This document shows positions 56,051 to 64,000 of a stretch of 64,000 bases of DNA, in pieces. The notes under the pieces are model-generated. The model made no database searches and was not told where the DNA came from. It worked only from the letters and a program-made list of their open reading frames with translations. The stretch's first letter is position 1; every line of letters begins with the position of its first letter. The stretch lies in assembly GCF_963924675.1 (NCBI RefSeq), contig NC_089236.1:49632500-49696499 (forward strand). The letters are read 5' to 3'. This DNA is from Phocoena phocoena. Lineage: Eukaryota > Chordata > Mammalia > Artiodactyla > Phocoenidae. Made by a program: the position numbers and the translations under genes.

Positions 56051-58125
56051 GAATTTATGGAACTCTGTCCAATACCCTCTACTGGATTAGATTTTAGCTC
56101 TGCAAACAGTCTTATCTCTTAAGAGCTAGGACCTGAAATTAAATTATAAATTGATACTATCAATAGCAGAAATGCTATCTTGAGCCTGGAAGGCCGGAAG
56201 GCTGATTGAGTCTCATTCATCACAGATGCACTTTGCTAGTGATGGCTGTGTTTGGGCATGAGGGTGGGTTTACGTGTTATAACCAGTGGGCTGGTTAGCT
56301 GAGCTGGTTAGCTGTGCTAATGGGCACAGCAGGAAAAGCTCTATAGCTCCATAAGCCAGTTAACTCTGCTTGTTTAGTGATGATTGATGGTGATTCAGAT
56401 CCTATGGCTGTCTCATATCCTGCTGCTGATCCCAATAATAATAGAACCAACTTCATGGACAAAAACTTAAAGCTGTATTTTCTTTCTAGATTCAGAGAGG
56501 TGTGAAAAGTCAAATGGGTAAGCCAGACAATGTGCTTATAGTCTGCTTTTGAGAATCTGAGGAGAACCTGCCATGCCCACGTTGGCTTCTTTGGGATTTC
56601 TACACATAAGATGTATAGAAACTATGCCTTGTTCCATCTGACCTGGAAATGCTGGACCTGAAATGAACATCAACTAAAACCCAACCATTTGTAGACTAGT
56701 CAGTAGACTTAATGAGGGTCCTACCATGAGAGCTGGACCCCAAACTTAAGTAGAAAATCTGAAAAAATCCTCTCTTTTAGGGGTTTTAATATAAAAGACA
56801 CAGAGAGGGACACAAACACATAAGTGATGCAGAAATGGAGCCTGATGAGAGAGAAGGTAGTAAGCAGTGATAATCCAGTAGAAATTACGAGGTAGCAGAT
56901 GTTGTGAATAAGCAAGCATTGTGTGGCAGATTGCAGAGCAGAAACTATTTCATCAGGAGCAGTCACAGCACAGGAAGCAGCGGCAGAGAGCAGCTGAATA
57001 ACCACGCTGAGCAGTGCATACAGGAAGCCTGCTACGGGGAGCATAAAATGACAGCAAGGTCTTTCCAGCCATGTTGTATTCCGAACGGCATTTCTCTCCT
57101 CCATGAGGCCCAGCTTTGTTATTGTGGAAGGATTCTGAAAGTTATCCTAGTGTCTTGGAAACCTGGCTATGCAGCTGTTTGTAATCTGTCTTACTCCCTT
57201 GGGCATGCTTTAAAATAAAACTCTATCATGTGAGGTAATCTGAAGGTGGCTTTGCACATGCTATCTGAAAGGTCGTAACAGGCAAACATTATTTACGTCG
57301 ACAAAGATATTTTATTGCTTTGGGAATTGGTTTTTAAATCTCAGATTCTCATCAAATTCTACCAGTCTACAATTGTCACTAACCTCTACCCCCATTTGGG
57401 GGGCTATTCAATGGTTTTATATTCAATCATCGAGAAACAACATACTCAGCAAAGTCCTAAAATAAATTCAAAGTATTATTGAAAAAATTCCATCCAAATA
57501 TGTCATACGTATTAAGTTAAAGCCTTTCATTGTATTCTTGGGCTCTAAGAAACCATTCCTCTTGACTTTGGAATATTATATAACCAAGAATATTTTGACA
57601 ATGGCTCTGAGGTGGTATTCAGAAAGATTTCATAAAGAAATACAGCACACATTCAAATTGTGTGGGGACAAGCCATGAGTAGAAGTGCTTGAGATATAGA
57701 TTGCTACTTAGTTTACTGATTATGACTCTCTATTCCTCCATTGGAAAGGTATTGGAAATCAAAGCAAGTTGTGTCAATCCACCGTCATGACGTTGATCAA
57801 AGCTTTCTCCAATTGTGCATATCATTTGAAGGCTAAATTTTGTTCTATAGGGACATGTACATTACATACAAGGGAAATCAATTAAAACAGACTTGGTTTC
57901 ATATGCAGAAATTCATTTTGCACACATGTTTACATATTTTAATTTTGCATATGTAGGAAGATTAGAATTGAGCATTAATTCAGGAAAGAAGAATAGAATA
58001 GAATAGAACAGAATAGAATAGAATAAATAAATAAATTTATTTATTTGAAAACACCATTTCTTTGGCTAATTGCTGTTTCAATTAGAAACTGAGGCATAGA
58101 ATGAAAGGTTGTTTGTCTTAGTAGG
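56051..58125. other. Unassigned sequence; one hydrophobic ORF
   Basis: No named repeat. The minus-strand frame 56721-57104 encodes 127 residues with about three hydrophobic stretches and no recognisable family. The plus strand is purine-rich here, which by itself makes the antisense frame hydrophobic. A (TAGAA)n/(AAAT)n simple repeat lies at 57989-58036. Confidence 0.35.
57989..58036. repeat. (GAATA)n-(AAAT)n simple repeat
   Basis: Pentameric GAATA units with one GAACA variant, then tetrameric AAAT units followed by TTTATTTATTT, which forms a small AT palindrome. Confidence 0.92.
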
Positions 58126-58693
58126 TGTCTTACACTGTTCAGGGCTGCTGTATCAAAAATACCATAGACTGGGTGGCTTAAACAACAATTTATTTCTCAT
58201 AGTTCTGGAGGCTGAGAAGTCTAAGATTAAGGTGCCTGCAGATTTGGTGTCTGGTGAGGGCCTGTTTCCTGGTTCATAGACAGCTATCTTCTGTGTGCTC
58301 AGATGGTGGAAGAGGTGAGAGAGTTCCCTGATGTCTTTTTTGCGGTACGTGGGCCTCTCACTATTGTGGCCTCTCCCGTTGCGGAGCACAGGCTCCGGAT
58401 GTGCAGGCTAAGTGGCCATGGCTCACGGGCCCAGCCGCTCTGCAGCATGTGGGATCCTCCCGGACTGGGGCACAAACCTGTATTCCCTGCATCGGCAGGT
58501 GGACTCTCAACCACTGTGCCACCAGGGAGGGCCCCCGGATGTCTTTTTTATAAGGGCACTAATCTCATTCATGAGGGCTCCACTCTCATGACCTAATTCA
58601 CCTCCCAAAGGCCCCACCTCCTAATACCATCACTTTGGAGGTAAGGATTTCAGCTCATGAATTTTGGGAGACATAAACATTCAGTCCATAACA
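58126..58693 (-). mobile_element. MaLR LTR (MST/MLT1-like) with nested SINE
   Basis: Antisense LTR from TGTCTTACACTGTTCAGGGC to TTCAGTCCATAACA. It contains ACTGGGTGGCTTAAACAACA and TCTGGTGAGGGCCTGTTTCC. The LTR is flanked by 5-mers GTAGG and GCAGG (one mismatch), the TSD size of MaLR elements. Interrupted by the CHR SINE at 58341-58537. Confidence 0.85.
58341..58537 (-). mobile_element. Cetacean CHR SINE, copy 8
   Basis: Antisense, nested in the MaLR LTR. Perfect 11-bp TSD GATGTCTTTTT at 58330-58340 and 58538-58548. The A tail is practically absent beyond the TSD. The head end reads GGAGGGCCC instead of GGAAGCCC, a private change. Confidence 0.95.
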
Positions 58694-58799
58694 GCAGGTG
58701 TAGCTGTGAATGGAGCTTGGTGGGGTCACTTAAGGCACCCAGACCTGGATAGCAGTGATGTTGGCAGTATCACTTAGAGAAGCAACAGCACTCTCCCCT

Positions 58800-59860
58800 C
58801 TCTCTTCTTTTCTTTCTATTCTAAATATTTTTAAACTTTTTATTTTGAAATATTATAGACATAAAGTTGTAAAAATAATACTTGTGGGTTTTCCTATACC
58901 TCCCCCAAATGTTAACATCTTATAAAATTAGAGTGCAGCTATCCAAACCAGTAAGTTAACATTGATACAATACCATTAACTAAATGGCATACCTTTTTTG
59001 AAATTTGCCAATTGTCCCGCTGGTATCTCTTTTTCTGTTTCAGGATCCAACCCAGGATCTCACATTGCATTTAGATGGCATGTCTCCTTTGACTTCAATA
59101 ACTCTTTTTCTTTGTCTAAAGAACCTTACAAATTTGAAGATTACTGGCTAGTTATTTTGTAGAATTTGAGTAGAATTGAAGTTCTGCATTATTGGCAAGA
59201 ATATCACAATAGTGATGCTGTGCCCTTTCCAGTGTATCACACCAGAAGATACATGATTTTGATATGTCTTATTAGTGGTGATGTTAACTTCAATCACTTA
59301 GTTAAGGTGGCATCTGCCAAGGTTCTCCACTGTAAAGTTACAATTTTCCCTCTGTAATTAATATGTACCTTGTGGGAAGATAATTTGAGATACCACATCA
59401 TCATATTTTTGCCATCTAATTTTAACATCCAAAGATGATTCTTACCTGCAACAGTGATTTGTCCATGGTTTTGGACAAATGGTGGTTTTGCTATGTCCTT
59501 TATTTATTTATTAAAGATTTTTTGATGTGGACCATTTTTAAAGTCTTTATTGAGTTTGTTACAGTATTGCTTCTGTTTTATGTTTTGGTTTTTTGGCCCC
59601 AAGGCATGTGGGATCTTATCTCCCCAACCAGGGATGGAACTGGCACCTGCTGTATTGGAAGGAGAAGTCTTAGCCACGAGACCACCAGGGAAGTCCCCAT
59701 TATTCTTTTATTTTTATTAATTGGAATACTATTGTAAGAAAAGAGTTACCCTTTTTATTTATTTATTTATATGGATTTGCTTTTATTTCAACTCAAACTT
59801 TCCCTCCATCCAGAAGACCACCTTTCTTAGGCAACATCACTTTTCTTCACTGGGTGCCCC
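58800..59860 (-). mobile_element. L1M 3' region, antisense, split by a SINE
   Basis: Old L1ME/L1M4-like sequence: AAATATTATAGACATAAAGTTG, TTAACATCTTATAAAATTAG, TTTCAGGATCCAACCCAGGA, TGATGTTAACTTCAATCACTT. It resumes after the SINE with TTATTAATTGGAATACTATTG. No coding remnant. Confidence 0.7.
59536..59699 (-). mobile_element. Older tRNA-derived SINE (CHR-2-like)
   Basis: The complement begins GGGGACTTCCCTGGTGGTCT. The plus strand shows GTTTGTTACAGTATTGCTTC and TGTTTTGGTTTTTTGGCCCC at the tail side, and GGGATCTTATCTCCCCAACC in the middle, all hallmarks of this SINE type shared by cetaceans and ruminants. Its divergence and its position inside L1M place it between L1M and the young CHR copies in age. 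Confidence 0.85.
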
Positions 59861-60047
59861 AGAGTTGGTCATGAACATAGAGTCTTCTACATGTTATTCC
59901 ATTCTCTCACCTTATTTTGTCATAGACTGTGTCTTCACTGATTGGCCTGAGCCATTGCCTTGGGTTTCCAGGCTAATTCACTTAACCTGACATTTAATTC
60001 TTATCTTTCCTTAACTTTGTTGGTCCTGGTTTTCAGTACTACATTTT

Positions 60048-60325
60048 TAAAAATTTTATTTTATATTACGGTATAGTTTATTTACAATGTTATGTTAGTT
60101 TCAGGTGCACAGCCAAATGATTCATTCATACATATACATATATCCATTCTTTTTCTGACTCTTTTCCCATATAGGTCATTACAGAATATTGTGTAGAGTT
60201 CTTCCCTGTTCTATACGGATGGTTCCCGTTGATCATCTATTTCATATATAGCAGTGTGTATCTGTCAACCCCAAGCGCCCAGTTTATCCCTCCCCCTCCA
60301 CGTTTCCCCTTTGGTAACCAAAAGA
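60048..60325 (-). mobile_element. L1 3' tail, antisense
   Basis: 278 bp of L1 3' UTR in antisense (TTTACAATGTTATGTTAGTTTC; CAGTTTATCCCTCCCCCTCC) with a perfect 16-bp TSD TTCAGTACTACATTTT at 60032-60047 and 60326-60341. The 3' UTR is diverged from the other young copies, so it belongs to another L1 subfamily. Confidence 0.92.
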
Positions 60326-60341
60326 TTCAGTACTACATTTT

Positions 60342-62450
60342 CGACTATCCACTGCTCTTATTTAATCCCAATTCTTACCAAAAAATTTCTCCTACTGTTA
60401 GAAAAGTAATTCTATTTAATTCAACAAACTAGAGAGTGTGTTGCCATGACTCTTGTTGTGAATATTTTGTCTGTCAGCTTCTATTCCTTCTTATTTTAGT
60501 AATGAATTCCATCAGGGGGTGACCTCTTCCTGTTGTGTGTGGGTGAGGTGGGGTTACCTGAAAAAGTCACCTGTCTTCCCCAGGCAGGGATGGGCATCAC
60601 CATTCAACTGATGCTGCCCACATTCTCTCTCCCAGGACTCCAAACTCTCAGTGGGATGAGGCAAAGACAGAGAAACTAAACAGAACAAAAGCAGTTGGAA
60701 CACATTCTTTCCCACGGTGGAGACCTAAAGGTACTGTCATTTAATTCATGCTAACAAGGCATCTGAACCTTTCCTGGTTTCTGGTATTTTTAGAGCCTTG
60801 TTGAACAACCTCCCTTTGAATTTGTGAGTTTCATGAAATTCTCCCAATAAATACATTTTATGTACCTTAGCCAGAATCATTTTCTGTAGCTCTGGCGGGG
60901 AAAACCCAGTAATCCATTCTTCTAAGAGAAATATAGGAAAGATGACTACTTTTCTGAAGTAAAGACTTCAAGAAGGAAATATTAGGTGCTCTGTTGATGG
61001 GAACTGCATTGACATCAAGGTCAGGAGACTGACCTTTCCTCACAGGCATAGCTGATTGTCCTGGGCCATGGGACACTTAACCATTATACATGACAGGCTT
61101 GGGAAAACAACCAGTGAAGACTTACATGCCTCAGCCATCTAAAGATCTACACATGTCTCTCCTGAATCTGCTTTTCTGGTTTCCCTCACATTGCTCCCAA
61201 CCCCTTTGTGTGCCTGTTGAGGTTGGCTTGCTTCTGCCGCTTCTACCCTTCCACACTCTGGCCAAGGCAAGTTTCCGCTGTTTTTCTCTCCCCAGCTTCC
61301 CACCTGGGAACTCCATAGCACTTTCAAATTATCCCAATTCATCAGATTGTAACCTTAAACTCTCCACTGAGAGTGGAATGGAAAATACAAGCCTCTAGCC
61401 CGGTATTCTCTCCCATCTTTACTACTTCTGGAGGAAAGAGGATATTCTTAACAGATTCTGTAGTGACAGGAGAAAATCATGATTCCTTTACTAATGTTGT
61501 CTCTGTGACCCTGAGAAAGAGGGCTATGCTGTAAAGCAGGTATCTGTTCTTTTTGTACACTGTGCCACTCACTCTCAGGGTTAGAATGGACCTCACCTTT
61601 TAGGTAAATTTAGGCCAATTTACAATTCCTTTTAGCATGTTACTCCTTCACACCAAACAAGGGAATGGTAGCATGACGATGGGATAAAGACACAATGTGT
61701 AAAATATGTTAATATCTTGAGGGGATTATGAGGTTCAAGAGTAAAAGGCAAACTTTACACAGGCTTATGTGGGTTGCAACTCTGCAGATTCCTGCAGCGT
61801 GCATAAACTAGAGTTCTCCGAATGAAGATATTAAAATGAATGAAATAATCTTATGACTCAATACTTAAAAAAACATGTTATGCTCACATCATTTTCAAAA
61901 TATTTTCGAAAGGCCAAGAGAGAAAACCATGTCAAGATGGGGTCAAAGTAAAGAAATGATTACTGTAATAATCATGGTCCCAAATGTCAGCTGGTGGTCG
62001 TCTACAGCTGGTGTAGACGAAGGGAAATGCAAGGTGGGAGTAGGGGTGGGCATGCTCCTTTGTACACCTTCTTTCCTTTCTGCTCTTCCTCTCAAAAGAA
62101 TGTGCATGGCCAGTTATCCCAACATTTCTGGAGTTGACACGACCAGGACAGCTCAGAAACAGCGCAAATAAGATGGTGATGGTATAGTAAGTGGATATCC
62201 TACTTTTCTCTGAACTCTTGTAATACCAATTTCCTCCTTGAATGGGAAATGCCATAGAGACCTTGAGGAGGGCTTTTAAAGCAATGAGGTCCAACAAGAC
62301 ACCGTACCTAACTTGACTGAAATGCTGCCCTGTGTGCCAGAGGCAGATTCATGTGGAGAAATGACTGCCAGACAGAAAAGAGAAGTGTGTCTCTGTGAGA
62401 TGTTCTCCCTAAGCCCACAAGCTGAGCACTTCCTACCTCCTTCTCTGCAT
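60342..62450. other. Unassigned sequence
   Basis: About 2.1 kb with no named repeat. Frames of about 100-121 codons (61090-61398 plus, 61932-62297 minus) have no recognised domain and no splice-site context. Confidence 0.4.
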
Positions 62451-62635
62451 TGCCTTAGACTTCTGCAGTCAGCACTGTTCATGATGTAATATAATTATTT
62501 ATACATTTTTCTCCCCTGCTAAGCTGTGAGTTCCTGAAACACAAACTGTGGCATTTTCAACTTTCTAGCCAAAGTGCCGAGCAAAGATGGTCCCTATATA
62601 TGATGAGTAATAAACAGATTAAAAAGAACTTTCTG
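62451..62635 (+). mobile_element. Possible L2 3' end fragment
   Basis: CTGCTAAGCTGTGAGTTCCTG, AAAGTGCCGAGCAAAGATGG and ATGATGAGTAATAAACAGATT follow the order of the L2 terminal region. Weak similarity. Confidence 0.4.
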
Positions 62636-62838
62636 GGGCTTCCCTGATGGCGCAGTGGTTGAGAGTCCGCCTGCCGATGCAGGGGACACGGGTTTGTGCC
62701 CCGGTCCGGGAGGATCCCACATGCCGCGGAGCGGCTGGGCCCGTGAGCCATGGCTGCTGAGTCTGCGCGTCCGGAGCCTGTGCTCTGCAACGGGAGAGGC
62801 CACAACAGTGAGAGGCCCGCGTACCATAAAAAAAACAA
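62636..62838 (+). mobile_element. Cetacean CHR SINE, copy 9
   Basis: Sense. Perfect 15-bp TSD AAAAAGAACTTTCTG at 62621-62635 and 62839-62853. The head reads CCCTGATGGCGCAG (one change from the usual CCCTGGTGG). Overlapping frames of 77-107 codons are SINE read-through. Confidence 0.97.
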
Positions 62839-62853
62839 AAAAAGAACTTTCTG

Positions 62854-64000
62854 ACCTCTGGCCTTCTATTACCCTTACTTTTCTGTACTGTCTTTTTTTT
62901 TTTGGAATGCGGAAAACATCTTTCCTGGTTAATTCAGCAGAGATAAGATCACAATTCTTAACAATAAACTTATATTAGAAACTAAGAGTAAATGCACAAA
63001 ACAGAGATGAGCAAATACATGGAGAGTAGTTGCCTTTTCATGGATTAAGCAGTCCTGGATCACTGGGTGCCCTGACTCAATTCCATACCTTTTCTACACT
63101 TCTGGGGTTTCTATCGCGTATTTCCCAGGGACATACTCTTTTATCCCACACTACTGGGGCAATAAAGCTACTGCTATTGGACTGTAAGAATCAGTGGTAG
63201 CAAAAGCATTTTTTCAAATGGTGACAAAGAACCTCTGGAAACCACTCCTCTGTAAAAGCAATGAAGACTCTGGCAGAACTCTCAAGATCAACTTTTTCAG
63301 AATTCTGAAAATTAACCAAAAATTTGCAACAATATGAAGAGCATTTATTCAAGAAGAATGACCGAGTATCAGTAAGAACAGTGAAGTTTTTGGTATTTAA
63401 ATGTGTCATATTCCCACACCCTCTACCCAGCTCTGCAGTACTTATGAAAACCAGTATCCTCACAACTAATGTATCTGTGAAAAACAACAGATTAGGAGCT
63501 ACTGGAGGGGATGGACTAGGTTTGGAGCTTCCTTCCAAGGCCCATTCCTAGATAACTGTCATTTGACCCGTCTGGCATTTCCCTGGAATTTCCTACTTGC
63601 AACGCTCATCTTTATTTGACTTGACTCAAAACTCACTCACTATGGGGCAACTGTTGAAACAATCAATGGCTATCATTTAGTATTGCACTTGAAGCAGAAA
63701 TAATATTTTGGGCAAACAAGAGGTAGACCAAAAAACTTTAAGGCAGAATCTGGGTGTGAAATATCCAAAGGGGACCTTGAAATGCTCTGATATAATCCTG
63801 CGATGCTAAAAGATCATGCACAAGTTCAGGGCTGTGCACGTGCCCAAGAAAAACCTAAGACATCACCATCTTTCACCTCTGGCTGACCTTGAAGCTTAGC
63901 ACAAATATAAATGAAAGATTAAGGCATGTTGAACATGTGCTCTAATACTCATACAAAACACATTAGCAAAGGCTGTGAAACTTATGGATCAAGGTATTTA
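62854..64000. other. Unassigned sequence
   Basis: No named repeat. The 115-codon minus-strand frame at 63191-63538 contains no domain I recognise and overlaps a plus-strand frame of similar quality. I see nothing else in it. Confidence 0.4.

Overview
This is mammalian nuclear DNA, almost certainly from a cetacean. The strongest evidence is nine young tRNA-derived SINEs of the cetacean CHR type. They open with GGGCTTCCCTGGTGGCGCAG, run about 200 bp, end in an A-rich tail, and most sit between intact target-site duplications (TSDs). There are also two older CHR-2-like SINEs and several 5'-truncated L1 copies of the cetartiodactyl type. Base composition is AT-rich. I found no CpG island, no convincing protein-coding exon and no functional RNA gene. 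The window reads as intergenic or deep-intronic sequence built from layered mobile elements, separated by stretches I could not assign.

Layout: 0.7-1.2 kb, a TA-flanked Tigger-like DNA transposon; 1.3-1.6 kb, a SINE; 1.8-2.8 kb, an L2 fragment; 4.8-5.5 and 7.1-7.7 kb, young truncated L1s; 6.3 kb, a MIR; 10.3-15.6 kb, an ancient L1M with its 5' region but lacking ORF1, split by a younger L1; 17.3-19.7 kb, a mosaic of L1M pieces with a nested Tigger MITE; 19.9-23.6 kb, a degenerate class I (gamma-like) endogenous retrovirus primed by tRNA-Ile; 23.6-26.1 kb, a 2.5-kb antisense L1 abutting the broken 3' LTR; 26-41 kb, mostly unassigned sequence with scattered SINE, MIR, L2 and hAT pieces and a 79-bp tandem duplication; 41.3-44.0 kb, a MaLR LTR holding a SINE, followed by two solo ERV1 LTRs of one family in opposite orientation; 45-58 kb, mostly unassigned sequence with SINEs, an L1 tail and candidate conserved non-coding blocks; 58.1-60.3 kb, a second MaLR LTR with a nested SINE, an L1M interrupted by an old SINE, and a short L1 tail; 62.6 kb, the last SINE.

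The most informative locus is the retrovirus. The 5' LTR, primer-binding site, gag, a protease stub, the transmembrane-envelope remnant, the polypurine tract and the first 87 bp of the 3' LTR can all be recognised. All of reverse transcriptase, RNase H, integrase and surface envelope is missing, and the rest carries stops and frameshifts, so it cannot encode a working virus. The window therefore contains no gene network. It is a record of successive insertions (L2/MIR, then MaLR/L1M/DNA transposons, then ERV1, then young L1/CHR SINEs), with several nested pairs giving relative ages.
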